Origin: PFJX01 sp963713085 | GTDB lineage: Bacteria; Pseudomonadota; Gammaproteobacteria; Burkholderiales; Thiobacillaceae | Direction: 5' to 3' | Length of the DNA stretch: 64,000 nucleotides | Assembly (NCBI GenBank): GCA_963713085.1 | Contig: CAVQKQ010000026.1 | Span: 1-64,000 of the forward strand | Notes under the pieces: model-generated | The model's input: only the letters and a program-made list of their open reading frames with translations | Told to the model about the DNA's origin: nothing | Databases searched by the model: none | Shown here: piece by piece, positions 43,480-51,297 of the stretch | Layout of the letters: each line of letters starts with the position of its first letter | Numbering within the stretch: the stretch's first letter is position 1 | Translations under genes and position numbers: made by a program

Positions 43480-44385
43480 ATGCCAAAAGAAAAAGATCCA
43501 TCCATAACTGTCCCCAAGACGGGAAGAGCGCTCGACGAGCAACGCTTCCAGATGCTCAAGGACATCGCCGAGGAACTGACCGGCGAAATCGTCTTTCCGG
43601 TCAATATCGATCTGGTCCGGCATGTGAGAAAGGTATTGCATGCCCCTGATCTGGACATCAACCAACTGGTGGCCCCCCTGAGTCTGGAGCCATTGATCGC
43701 GGCGCGTCTGCTAGGACTCGCCAAGAAGGTTCGCGATCAGGACGGCCATGATCGAAAGCGCAACCTGAAAAGCGCCATCCAGCGGCTTGGGCCGAAGGTG
43801 GTCCAGGCCTTGGCCTTGGATATCACCGCGGAGCAGTTGTTGCGCGCCAAGAGAATGGTCGAATTCGACGAGTTCAGCAGGCAGTTGTGGGATCATTCCC
43901 TCTACGCCGCCTGCGCGGCCCATGTCATTAGCAAGAGACTGACGCGCATCGATCCGGACGAGGCCATGCTGGCTGGGATGATCCATGATCTTGGGGCGTT
44001 CTACTTGCTGTATCGCGCCGCGCAGTATGAAGAACTGCGCATCCGGCCCGATACCGTCAAATACCTGGTCAGCCTCTGGCACGAAAGCATCGGCCATAGC
44101 CTCATGATTTCCCTGGGCGTACCCGAGGTCTTTGCCGAGGCCGTGAGGGATCACAACCAGCCCAGGCAACCGCCGCACCCCCCGAAGAGCCTGTCGGACG
44201 TTGTCTTCGTGAGCAACCGGATTGCCAGCGAGAAATATGGATGGTTATGCCAGGATGACGGAACCTATGTGTTCGAGCCTGTCGCCCAGGACGAACCCTA
44301 CCGGGAACTCCTTGGTGAAATCGACGCGTATGAAAAGCGTCTGCGCAAACCATTCTCTGAACAGACCTTGCCAAGCGGTCAGTGA
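43480..44385 (+). CDS. HDOD domain protein
   Basis: A 301-residue cytoplasmic protein whose middle is an HDOD domain (a relative of HD hydrolases thought to bind partners or nucleotides in signalling): VNIDLVRHVRKVLHAPDLDINQLVAPLSLEPLIAARLLGLAK, then SAIQRLGPKVVQALAL, WDHSLYAACAAHVISK with a lone HD-like His, and DEAMLAGMIHDLGAFYL. The start at 43480 follows AAGGTTCAGGAC; the frame is open back to 43180 but that extension looks non-coding and covers the promoter region. Function unknown. Confidence 0.82.
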   Translation: MPKEKDPSITVPKTGRALDEQRFQMLKDIAEELTGEIVFPVNIDLVRHVRKVLHAPDLDINQLVAPLSLEPLIAARLLGLAKKVRDQDGHDRKRNLKSAIQRLGPKVVQALALDITAEQLLRAKRMVEFDEFSRQLWDHSLYAACAAHVISKRLTRIDPDEAMLAGMIHDLGAFYLLYRAAQYEELRIRPDTVKYLVSLWHESIGHSLMISLGVPEVFAEAVRDHNQPRQPPHPPKSLSDVVFVSNRIASEKYGWLCQDDGTYVFEPVAQDEPYRELLGEIDAYEKRLRKPFSEQTLPSGQ

Positions 44386-44545
44386 ACCCCGCGCCATGTT
44401 GTTGATTCGAGTGGCGGAAAGACCCGGTCGGCCCTGAGCTGTCGTGCGCTGCCAATTTGGGTGGCGATCATTGGCCAACCTGGCGGACGGCACAGTGTGA
44501 TATCCAAGTGATTCAGCGCCATGCCGATGGTCGCTTTGACGTTCC

Positions 44546-45517
44546 TTACAGCCAATGCCGCTTTCGGAACACCAGCAGCAAAGTCGTCGCGATGGCGCTC
44601 ATCACCCCCAGCAGCACAAAGTAGCCGATGCGCGATTTGAGCTCGGGCATGTATTCAAAATTCATGCCGTAGATGCCGGCCAGGAAACTCAAGGGTACGA
44701 AGATCGCCGTAATGATCGTGAGTACCTTCATGATGTGGTTGAGTCGATGGGAGGCGAGGGAGATATAGCCGTCGATCAGATCCGAAGACACTTCGTAATA
44801 CAGGAGTGAGAGGCTGTTCGCCCGCTCCTGGTGTTCATATACGTCCTTGATCTCATGGACCCGCTCTGGGCGCACTTGAGGCGGTGGGGCATTCATCAAC
44901 TCTAGGAAGACCTGCTGGTGGTAGAGCAGCGCGCGGCGGAATTTTCTGAGCGTCGTCTTGTAGCCCATCAATTCAGAGAGGATCTCGTCCCGGGGCTGGG
45001 TGACGATTTCGTCCTCGAGGTCATCGAGCCGTGGTTCCAGGCTCAACAACCGATTCAGGAAACGGTCGACGGAGATCCGCGCGAGCCGCAACGCCAGCGA
45101 ATCCGGTCCACTGGTGAACAGAGAGCCATCCTGTCGCAGCGCCCTCCAAAGTCCGTCGATGGCGTGCGAAGGGCCCGAATGACGGGTTACCAGGAAGCGG
45201 GCACCAATGAACATGGCGATCTGGATCGTCTCATATTCGAATCTGTCTTGATCTGGAGCGAGGTCCTTCAGCAGGATGAAGACGTGGTCCTCGAAGGCCT
45301 CTATCTTGGGCTGGTGCCGGCTTCGCTGGGCGTCATGAATCGCCAGGGGATGCAAGCCGAAGTGATCGACCAGCAGGTGCTGCTCGATCGTCGGGTCGTT
45401 GTCGGCGAAGTCCGCCCACAGGATCGAGTCGGGTTGTTGCCGCCATGCTGCCAGCAGGTCCTCGTTCCCCGTAGTGATCTCCCGCGTGGCGGGTCGGTAC
45501 AGCATCGTGCGTATCAT
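44546..45517 (-). CDS. corA: CorA-type magnesium/cobalt transporter
   Basis: A 323-residue protein with the large N-terminal cytoplasmic domain (HPLAIHDAQRSRHQPKIEAFEDHVFILLKDL) and two C-terminal membrane helices with the YGMNF selectivity signature between them. CorA forms pentameric Mg2+ channels in the inner membrane. The symbol follows the family; ZntB-like Zn2+ transport is less likely given the GMN context. Full length. Confidence 0.92.
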   Translation of the reverse strand: MIRTMLYRPATREITTGNEDLLAAWRQQPDSILWADFADNDPTIEQHLLVDHFGLHPLAIHDAQRSRHQPKIEAFEDHVFILLKDLAPDQDRFEYETIQIAMFIGARFLVTRHSGPSHAIDGLWRALRQDGSLFTSGPDSLALRLARISVDRFLNRLLSLEPRLDDLEDEIVTQPRDEILSELMGYKTTLRKFRRALLYHQQVFLELMNAPPPQVRPERVHEIKDVYEHQERANSLSLLYYEVSSDLIDGYISLASHRLNHIMKVLTIITAIFVPLSFLAGIYGMNFEYMPELKSRIGYFVLLGVMSAIATTLLLVFRKRHWL

Positions 45518-45910
45518 GCAGGTCCCGAATGATGAATGGGGCGGTCTAGCCGGCGGCCATGGGTTGTCGCCGATGCTCGGTGTTGATTAGCCCAGTTTGA
45601 GTTTGAACAATATAACGGTCGGTTCCATTGCCACCCACTGTCGATCGATCCAACCGGCTTCCGGTTGAATCACCCACTGGTGTTGTCAAATCTACGACCG
45701 GATGCTGATTTACCCTGCGAGCCAACATCAGACCCATGCGTTCGTCCGTTGATGGATTGATTGCATGGCAAATATTATCCCAACAGAAGGTTGCTCGAGG
45801 AATCAACGGGCATCGCGTTCGATGGGAAATATTGAGCGCGGTGTTTGAGGAATTGTCACAACGGTTCGAACCTGGCCGAATATCGGCTTTACCATGAAAA
45901 TTGCCACTCT
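45518..45910. other. 393-base gap, no gene seen
   Basis: Between divergent corA and the helix-hairpin-helix gene. Only a short palindrome AACCGG-CTT-CCGGTT (45652-45666) stands out. Promoters for both genes must lie here but I cannot place them. Confidence 0.5.
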
Positions 45911-46210
45911 ATGAACCCCGGCAAAGTCGACCGAACCCGTCTCTCCCGCCTGGAAGACCTGCCCAACATCGGCAAGGCCATGGCGGGAGACCTGCACCGG
46001 ATCGGGATTCGCGCGCCGGATGACCTGATCGGCAGGGACCCGCTGGAGCTTTACCGGGCCTTGTGCAACGCGACCGGGCGACGCCAGGATCCCTGTGTGC
46101 TGGATGTGTTCCTGTCCGTGACCCGTTTCATGGCGGGTGGCCCGGCGTTGCCCTGGTGGTCGTTCACCCGGGAGCGCAAGCGGTTGATGGAGGGCGAGGC
46201 GGCGCGCTGA
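45911..46210 (+). CDS. helix-hairpin-helix protein (Cdd1/mitomycin-resistance-like)
   Basis: A 99-residue protein with one helix-hairpin-helix motif (LEDLPNIGKAMAGDLHRIGIRAPDDLIGRDPLELYRALC) and C-terminal text VLDVFLSVTRFMAGGPALPWWSFTRERK that matches the small 'pathogenicity locus' Cdd1/helix-hairpin-helix family. Such proteins probably bind DNA non-specifically; function undefined. Start chosen at ATG 45911, giving the family-typical MNPGKVDR; the frame is open to 45845. Confidence 0.82.
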   Translation: MNPGKVDRTRLSRLEDLPNIGKAMAGDLHRIGIRAPDDLIGRDPLELYRALCNATGRRQDPCVLDVFLSVTRFMAGGPALPWWSFTRERKRLMEGEAAR

Positions 46211-46279
46211 TCCGGGTTGCGCTGCCAAGTCGGCACAGCCATTTCGAGCTGGTCGGGTTGTCGCCTCCCACCGCCCGGT

Positions 46280-46295
46280 TGTCGGGTATGCGACA
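46280..46295 (+). promoter_or_regulatory. NifA upstream activator sequence for nifN
   Basis: TGT-N10-ACA within the near-perfect palindrome CCGGTTGTCGGG...CGACAACCGG. It is about 45 bases from the -24 box, the same spacing as at nifE. Confidence 0.83.
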
Positions 46296-46339
46296 ACCGG
46301 GCCACATCACAATCGATTGAAATAAAAGGGTTTGTCCGG

Positions 46340-46355
46340 TGGCACGGAGCTTGCG
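46340..46355 (+). promoter_or_regulatory. sigma-54 promoter of nifN
   Basis: TGGCACG-GAGC-TTGCG, a full match to the -24/-12 consensus; the nifN ATG is 38 bases downstream. Confidence 0.95.
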
Positions 46356-46392
46356 ACGTTGACGACGTCCACGTCTATTTTGCCCCTCCGTC

Positions 46393-47784
46393 ATGACCGA
46401 GATCCTGAAGCGCAACAAGGCCCTCGCGGTGAATCCCCTCAAGGTGAGCCAGCCGGTGGGCGCGTCCCTGGCCTTTCTCGGCATCAACCGGGCCATCCCC
46501 ATGATGCACGGTTCCCAGGGTTGCACCGCCTTCGGCAAGGTGTTTTTCGTGCGCCACTTCCGGGAGCCCATCCCCCTCCAGACCACGGCCATGGACCAGG
46601 CCAGCACGGTAATGGGGGCGGACGACAGCGTCATCGAGGGCCTCAAGACCATTTCCGAGAAGAGCAAGCCGGCCCTGATCGGTCTGCCGACCACCGGCCT
46701 GTCGGAGACCCAGGGGGCGGACATCCACCGCCTGGCCAAGCGCTTTCACGAAGAACATCCCGAATACATCGATATCCCGGTGGTGCCGGTGGTGACCCCC
46801 GATTACACCGGCTGCCTGGAATCCGGCTTCGCCCTGGCGGTGAAGGGCATCGTCGACGTGCTGGTGCCGGATGACACTACCCGGGTGGGCAGGCGCCACA
46901 AGCAGGTCAACCTGCTGGCCGGCTCCCTGCTGACGCCGGGGGACATCGAACACCTCAAGGACCTGGTTGAGGCCTTCGGCCTGCGCCCGGTGGTGATGCC
47001 GGACATCGCCGATTCCCTGGACGGCCACCTGACCGACCAGGAATCCAGCCCGGTTACCACGGGCGGCACCCCGGTGGCCGAGATCCTGACCATGAACGAG
47101 TCGGTGGCGACCCTGGTGATCGGCCGCTCCCTCAACCCCGCCGCTGACCTGCTGAAAGCGCGTTCCGGCGTGCCCGACTATCGTTTCGACAGCCTGATGG
47201 GCCTGGAGGCGGTGGACGCCTTCGTCGCCGCGCTGGCCGAGATCAGCGGCCAGCCGGTGCCGGAAAAGATCGAGCGCCAGCGCAACCAGCTCCAGGACGC
47301 CATGGTGGATACCCACTTCATGCTGGGCTTCGCCCGGGTGGCCATCGCCGCCGATCCGGACCTGCTCTTTGGCCTGACCAGCCTGGTGACCGGCATGGGC
47401 TGCCAGGTGGTGGCTGCCGTGGCGCCCGCCAAGGCCCCGATACTGGAGGCGGTGCCCGCCGCCGGCGTCAAACTGGGCGATCTGGAGGACATGGAGATCG
47501 CCGCCCGGGAAAACGGCGTCGATCTGGTCATCTGCAATTCCCACGCCGCCGAGACCGCCCGGCGCCTGGGGGTGCCCCTGCTGCGCGCCGGTTTCCCCCA
47601 ATACGACCTGATCGGTGGCTACCAGAAGCTCTGGGTGGGCTACCGGGGTACCCGCCAGGCCCTGTTCGACCTGGCCAACCTGTTGGTGGAGCACAGCCAT
47701 GTGGAAGCCGAACCCTACCAATCCGTCTACGCCGTTCGCGGGGAAGAAGTCCATGCGACACCTGCGTCTGGTCACCTCCACTGA
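46393..47784 (+). CDS. nifN: nitrogenase FeMo-cofactor scaffold protein NifN
   Basis: A 463-residue NifK homologue, partner of NifE. It begins directly at the VNPLKVSQPVGASLAFLGINRAIPMMHGSQGCTAFGKVFFVRHFREPIPLQTTAM region without the NifK N-terminal extension, and carries the Cys of GSQGC but not the second NifK Cys, as usual for NifN. DYTGCLESGFALAVKGIVD is family text. Likely first gene of a long nifN-nifX-accessory operon. Its end overlaps nifX. Confidence 0.97.
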   Translation: MTEILKRNKALAVNPLKVSQPVGASLAFLGINRAIPMMHGSQGCTAFGKVFFVRHFREPIPLQTTAMDQASTVMGADDSVIEGLKTISEKSKPALIGLPTTGLSETQGADIHRLAKRFHEEHPEYIDIPVVPVVTPDYTGCLESGFALAVKGIVDVLVPDDTTRVGRRHKQVNLLAGSLLTPGDIEHLKDLVEAFGLRPVVMPDIADSLDGHLTDQESSPVTTGGTPVAEILTMNESVATLVIGRSLNPAADLLKARSGVPDYRFDSLMGLEAVDAFVAALAEISGQPVPEKIERQRNQLQDAMVDTHFMLGFARVAIAADPDLLFGLTSLVTGMGCQVVAAVAPAKAPILEAVPAAGVKLGDLEDMEIAARENGVDLVICNSHAAETARRLGVPLLRAGFPQYDLIGGYQKLWVGYRGTRQALFDLANLLVEHSHVEAEPYQSVYAVRGEEVHATPASGHLH

Positions 47785-48226
47785 GGCCCCCGCCATGAGC
47801 CTGAGGATAGCCTTCGCCAGCAGCGACCGTCGCCGGGTGGACCAGCACTTCGGCGCCGCCGAGGCCTTCGCCATCTTCGAGCTATCGGAAGACGACGCCA
47901 AACTGGTGGAGGTGGCCGAGTTCACTGACAGCGACGTGGCCATGGACGGCCACGAAGGCAAGCTGGCCAGCAAGATCGCCCTGCTGGACGGCTGCGCCGC
48001 GGTGTACTGCAACGCCGTGGGCGCCTCCGCCATCAAGCAGCTCCTGGCAGCCGGCATCCAGCCCATGAAGGTCGCGGAAGGCGAGGTCATCGACGAACTG
48101 CTGTGCGGCCTGAACCGGAGCCTGACCGACAATCCGCCGGCCTGGATGGCCAAGTACCTGAAGCAGCAAGCCCCCGCCGGGGCCGAGCGGTTCGACGCCA
48201 TGGCCGACGAGGGGTGGTCGGAATGA
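47753..48226 (+). CDS. nifX: nitrogenase cofactor carrier NifX
   Basis: A 157-residue protein that shuttles NifB-co and the VK-cluster between NifB and NifEN. The core reads LRIAFASSDRRRVDQHFGAAEAFAIFELSEDDAKLVEVAEF, with the HFG cofactor-binding loop, and ends with a helical tail NPPAWMAKYLKQ. ATG 47753 (MRHLRLVTS, a start seen in NifX proteins) overlaps nifN by 32 bases; ATG 47795 (MSLRIAFAS) is the alternative. Confidence 0.95.
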   Translation: MRHLRLVTSTEAPAMSLRIAFASSDRRRVDQHFGAAEAFAIFELSEDDAKLVEVAEFTDSDVAMDGHEGKLASKIALLDGCAAVYCNAVGASAIKQLLAAGIQPMKVAEGEVIDELLCGLNRSLTDNPPAWMAKYLKQQAPAGAERFDAMADEGWSE

Positions 48227-48468
48227 TCTCCGCTACAGTCAGGGAAGCGCGACGGAAGAGCCTTGCCGCGCTGGGTAGTGCCGCGCCTTTCTTCCCCCTT
48301 TCCCAAAGGGGGACCGAGGGGGATTTGCCGGGCTGCGCCACGGCGACTTGTGCCAGTTCCACCGATGCAAAATCCCCCCTAGCCCCCCTTTTTCAAAGGG
48401 GGGAACAAAACCTGCGGCGGCTCCGTACCGTGGTGACCTGGCTCCACCTGCCGGAGCCGCGGACATGA
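48223..48468 (+). CDS. doubtful 81-codon ORF between nifX and rseC
   Basis: ATG 48223 overlaps the nifX stop as ATGA, and the TGA at 48466 overlaps the next gene's ATG, so the frame looks translationally coupled at both ends. The first 20 residues (MISATVREARRKSLAALGSA) look plausible, but about half of the rest is a dispersed repeat (48,290-48,412). It may be a small gene invaded in frame, or chance. No family recognised. Confidence 0.25.
   Translation: MISATVREARRKSLAALGSAAPFFPLSQRGTEGDLPGCATATCASSTDAKSPLAPLFQRGEQNLRRLRTVVTWLHLPEPRT
48290..48412 (+). repeat. CCCCCTTT/AAAGGGGG inverted repeat pair
   Basis: Left module TTCCCCCTTTCCCAAAGGGGGACC with GAGGGGGATTTG; right module AAATCCCCCCTAGCCCCCC with TTTTTCAAAGGGGGGAAC. 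The outer parts (GGGGGATTT and AAATCCCCC) are inverted to each other around about 55 bases. Distinct from the CTCTCCCC family. Confidence 0.75.
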
Positions 48469-48902
48469 TCGAAACCCGGGTGCGCATCCTTTCAGCCAGC
48501 CAGGGCACCGCCTGGGTGGAGCCCGCCGAATCCCTGGGCTGCACCAGCTGCCAGTCCAAGAACAGTTGCGGCATCTCCGGCCTCGGTCGGTTTTTTTCCA
48601 ACCGGCGCAAGCCGATCGCCCTGGCCTGCGAAGGCGCGACACCGGGCGGCGAACTGATGGTGGCCGTGGCCGAGGGCGAATTGCTCTTGGCCGGTCTCTT
48701 CGCCTTTCTGCTGCCCGCCATGCTGGCGGTGCTGGGGGCGGCCCTGGCCGCCATGATGCCTCGAAGCGGCAATCTCGAGGCAGTCCTGGGTGCCGGCCTG
48801 GGCATCGCCACCGGCCTGCTGCTGGCCCGATTCTTCGCCGCCGCGCCGCGTCTGCGGGTGCGGCGGCCCGACCCTTCCCTTACCTCAGGAGAAACACCAT
48901 GA
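48465..48902 (+). CDS. SoxR-reducing-system RseC family protein
   Basis: A 145-residue membrane protein. A Cys-rich N terminus (CTSCQSKNSCGISGLGRFFSNRR) precedes two hydrophobic segments (LLLAGLFAFLLPAMLAVLGAALAAMM and AVLGAGLGIATGLLLARFF). This is the RseC pattern; RseC works with Rsx/Rnf electron-transfer complexes. No rnf genes are in the window, but Rnf commonly supplies reductant to nitrogenase, so a link is reasonable inference. ATG 48465 is used; its stop overlaps the next start as ATGA. Confidence 0.85.
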   Translation: MIETRVRILSASQGTAWVEPAESLGCTSCQSKNSCGISGLGRFFSNRRKPIALACEGATPGGELMVAVAEGELLLAGLFAFLLPAMLAVLGAALAAMMPRSGNLEAVLGAGLGIATGLLLARFFAAAPRLRVRRPDPSLTSGETP

Positions 48903-49369
48903 CCACCGCCACACTGGAAGCCAGCAGCGACCCGATCCTCGAAACCGACTACATCAAGGAGATGGTCAAGCAGATGCGCGCCATCGACAGCTACGGCACC
49001 TACGATGGCTGGCCGGTGGACCGCATCCTGGCCCCCTACGTCAAGACCAAGGAGCAGCGCCGTGAGATCCCCGTGATCGGCGACCCGGACGAAGAGCTCC
49101 TGGCCCGGGTGAAGGGTTTCTACAACGCCATCGCCTCCCTGATCGAGAAGGAATGCAAGCTGATGGCCATCCCCATGATCAACATCACCCACGAAGGCTT
49201 CGGCCGCGCCGTGATCACCGTGGGCAAGCTGGTGGTGCTGGACCGCACCCTGCGCGATGTGCACCGTTTCAGCTTCGACAGCCTGTCCAAGATGAAGGAT
49301 GAGGCCGACAAGCTGCTCTCGGTGTGCCTGGAGATCATCGGCAAGTATCCGGAAGTGGCGGGGTTGTAA
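48899..49369 (+). CDS. NifX-associated nitrogen fixation protein (DUF269)
   Basis: A 156-residue soluble helical protein of the DUF269/NifX-associated family, found downstream of nifX in most nif clusters: DPILETDYIKEMVKQMRAIDSYGTYDGWP and NITHEGFGRAVITVGKLVVLDRTLRDVHRFSFDSLSKM are conserved text. Precise function unknown; expected to act in cofactor synthesis or protection because of its strict linkage. CAGGAGAAACACC precedes the ATG. Confidence 0.93.
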   Translation: MTTATLEASSDPILETDYIKEMVKQMRAIDSYGTYDGWPVDRILAPYVKTKEQRREIPVIGDPDEELLARVKGFYNAIASLIEKECKLMAIPMINITHEGFGRAVITVGKLVVLDRTLRDVHRFSFDSLSKMKDEADKLLSVCLEIIGKYPEVAGL

Positions 49370-49373
49370 GGGA

Positions 49374-49451
49374 TGTAGGGCGGGTTAGGCGCAAGCCGTA
49401 ACCCGCCGGATGTCGAACGGTGCAATGCGCTTCGCTTATTGCACCCTACGT
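49374..49451 (+). repeat. GTAGGGCG-type dispersed repeat, copy 2
   Basis: GTAGGGCGGGTTAGGCGCAAG, GTAACCCGCCGGATGTCGAACG, GTGCAATGCGCTTCGCTTAT, TTGCACCCTACG. It matches 33,168-33,250 over its whole length with compensating changes in the paired ends. It separates DUF269 from the next gene. Confidence 0.8.
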
Positions 49452-49464
49452 AGAGGAAGCAATC

Positions 49465-49680
49465 GTGACAGAAGACGAACTCAAGAACCTGGACAAAGAG
49501 GTCAAGAAGCTCAAGCGCCAGGCCAGCGAATGGGCCTCCCAACTGCATGATCTGGTGGAGGACAAGCTCCCCGCCGGCTACCAGGAGATCCCGGGCATCG
49601 CCCAATCCACCTACGACGCCTGCCAGGCCTGGGCCGACGCCAGCGCCCGGCTCGCCGCCGCTCAGAAAGGAGCCGCGTGA
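49465..49680 (+). CDS. CCE_0567-like (DUF683) nif-associated protein
   Basis: A 71-residue helical protein: TEDELKNLDKEVKKLKRQASEWASQLHDLVEDKLPAGYQEI. This is the small coiled-coil family typified by CCE_0567, conserved between the DUF269 gene and fdxB. GTG 49465 is chosen because GAGGAAG lies just upstream and the family starts at (M/V)TEDEL; the open frame upstream runs through the repeat. Its TGA overlaps the fdxB ATG. Confidence 0.88.
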   Translation: MTEDELKNLDKEVKKLKRQASEWASQLHDLVEDKLPAGYQEIPGIAQSTYDACQAWADASARLAAAQKGAA

Positions 49681-49970
49681 TGGATGCCTATACCGCATTG
49701 ACCCGGGGCGGCACCGCCTGGACGCCAACCTTCATCGTCGACCTGAACCAGAAGACCTGCATCGGCTGCGGCCGCTGCTACAAGGTCTGCCCCCGCGAGG
49801 TGTTCGAACTGGTGGACCGGGAAGAGGACGAACTGGACGAGGACCTGGACGACGACCAGATGAGCGTCATGTCCCTGAAAAACTCCCTGGACTGCATCGG
49901 CTGCGGCTCCTGCGCGCGGGTCTGTCCGAAACAGTGCCATACCCACCAGGCCTTGCCGGTGGCGGCCTGA
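49680..49970 (+). CDS. fdxB: nif-specific ferredoxin III
   Basis: A 96-residue 4Fe-4S ferredoxin: CIGCGRCYKVCP (first motif), an acidic insertion (REEDELDEDLDDDQ) and CIGCGSCARVCPKQCHTH. The FIVDLNQKTCIGCGRCYKVC text is diagnostic of FdxB. Likely electron donor in FeMo-co synthesis. The start is the ATG overlapping the previous stop. Confidence 0.94.
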   Translation: MDAYTALTRGGTAWTPTFIVDLNQKTCIGCGRCYKVCPREVFELVDREEDELDEDLDDDQMSVMSLKNSLDCIGCGSCARVCPKQCHTHQALPVAA

Positions 49971-49988
49971 AACATCAAGGAAGCTGAA

Positions 49989-50312
49989 ATGCCGCGTCCC
50001 GAGAAACACGTATTCGTCTGTTCCCAGGCCCGTCCCCCGGGCCACCCCCGGGGTTCCTGCAGCGAGAAGAACTGCCGCGAGACCCTGGACGAGTTCTACT
50101 TCCAGTTCCAGCAACGCCAGTGCTTCGACAAGATCGCCATCACCGCCACCGGCTGCCTGGGCCCCTGCAGCATGGGCCCCACGGTGCTGGTGTACCCGGA
50201 AGGGGTGATGTACGGCGGCGTCACCAAGGACGACGTCGGCGCGATCTTCGACGAGCACCTGCTGGGCGGCACGCCGGTAGAGCGCCTCAAGGCCCCCGCG
50301 GACATCTGGTGA
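49989..50312 (+). CDS. thioredoxin-like [2Fe-2S] ferredoxin (FeSI type)
   Basis: A 107-residue thioredoxin-fold 2Fe-2S protein: HVFVCSQARPPGHPRGSCSEKNC holds two ligand Cys regions, and TATGCLGPCSMGPTVLVYPEGVMYGGV holds the other two. It matches the FeSI (Shethna protein I) family from Azotobacter, a nif-linked protein of uncertain role. It is followed by an overlapping start (TGATG). Confidence 0.92.
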   Translation: MPRPEKHVFVCSQARPPGHPRGSCSEKNCRETLDEFYFQFQQRQCFDKIAITATGCLGPCSMGPTVLVYPEGVMYGGVTKDDVGAIFDEHLLGGTPVERLKAPADIW

Positions 50313-50671
50313 TGACCAGCCAGCTTTCCCCCCAGACCGAGACCGCGGCGCGCCACCTGGTGGCCATGCTGCGGGCCGAGGCCGCCAAGTTCGTCACGGC
50401 GGAGCGCCTGCCCGACATCACCCTGGAGTCGGCCGCCTTCACCACCGTGGTGGACCCGGCCAACGGCCTGCCCGGCTACGAGGGAATCTGGCGCAACCAC
50501 CTCAACGAGCGGGTGGGCAAGATCATCTTCAACAGCGATGGCAGCTATTACGCCGAGTACGACCTGTGCGTGCGCCATCCCAACCAGCAGCGCTGGTTCA
50601 TCGAGGCGGTCACCGCCTGGGGCCGGGACGGCGAGATCAAGGCGGAACCCCGGCTGCTGCCGGCCCTGTGA
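50312..50671 (+). CDS. nif-cluster protein of unknown function, 119 aa
   Basis: A 119-residue soluble protein coupled to the FeSI gene. Features: a helical N-terminal half (ETAARHLVAMLRAEAAKFV) and a beta-rich half (GYEGIWRNHLNERVGKIIFNSDGSYYAEYDLCVRHPNQQRWFIEAV) with a single Cys. I do not recognise a named family; position suggests a nif accessory role. Confidence 0.75.
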   Translation: MTSQLSPQTETAARHLVAMLRAEAAKFVTAERLPDITLESAAFTTVVDPANGLPGYEGIWRNHLNERVGKIIFNSDGSYYAEYDLCVRHPNQQRWFIEAVTAWGRDGEIKAEPRLLPAL

Positions 50672-50704
50672 GCCGCTTCGATCACCCCGACCAGCAAGCC
50701 GCCG

Positions 50705-51157
50705 ATGTCCGACCTGTCCGTTGACCTGCCCGCCGACCTGCGCCTGATCCTGGTCCACAAGCAGAAGACCAGTGCCCGGGTGCGCTTTCTGCGCTTCGCC
50801 CACGGCGTCTGCGCCTTCGCCCCGCTGCCCGCCCTGTCCGTGGCGGAGGAGGAAGGGGAAGAGGATGCGGCCTGCATGGCCCCCATTGCCTACCATCCCA
50901 ACGCCTGGCTGCGCGGCGCGGAACAGCGCCTGGGCCTGGATACCGGCGCCCTCAAGTCGGTGCCGGAATACCAGGCCACGGTGCAGACTCCGGACGGCCC
51001 GGTCACCGTGCAACTGGTTTCCCTGGAGACCGTGGACCCGCCGTTCGCCGAGGCCGAGGCCCTGGGCGGCCGCTTCGTGGCCATCACCGAGGCGCGGGGC
51101 TGCACGCCGGTGGAACTGGAGTTGCTGCGCCGGGCCTATGTCGTGGTGATGGGCTGA
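50705..51157 (+). CDS. nif-cluster protein of unknown function, 150 aa
   Basis: A 150-residue soluble protein, 33 bases after the previous gene. It has ADLRLILVHKQKTSARVRFLRFAHGVCAFAPLP at the N terminus, an acidic stretch, and VPEYQATVQTPDGPVTVQLVSLETVDPPF. No motif recognised. Probably the last gene of the nifN operon, since a longer gap and a new regulator gene follow. Confidence 0.75.
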   Translation: MSDLSVDLPADLRLILVHKQKTSARVRFLRFAHGVCAFAPLPALSVAEEEGEEDAACMAPIAYHPNAWLRGAEQRLGLDTGALKSVPEYQATVQTPDGPVTVQLVSLETVDPPFAEAEALGGRFVAITEARGCTPVELELLRRAYVVVMG

Positions 51158-51258
51158 CCGCACCACAGTTTCGATTCCCATCGCTTCATTGATGGACGGT
51201 TCGGCGACCGGTTCGCCGAGCACTCTTCTTTACCTGCCATCCGGAATGAACTAAAACA

Positions 51259-51273
51259 GGATCACAACGATCC
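51259..51273 (+). promoter_or_regulatory. candidate operator before the Rrf2 regulator gene
   Basis: GGATC-ACAAC-GATCC, a short palindrome directly before TATATAC, 25 bases upstream of the regulator's ATG. Autoregulation is typical for Rrf2 proteins; that this is its site is a guess. GGAGG lies just before the start codon. Confidence 0.4.
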
Positions 51274-51297
51274 TATATACAGTTCGCCGGAGGTTCC

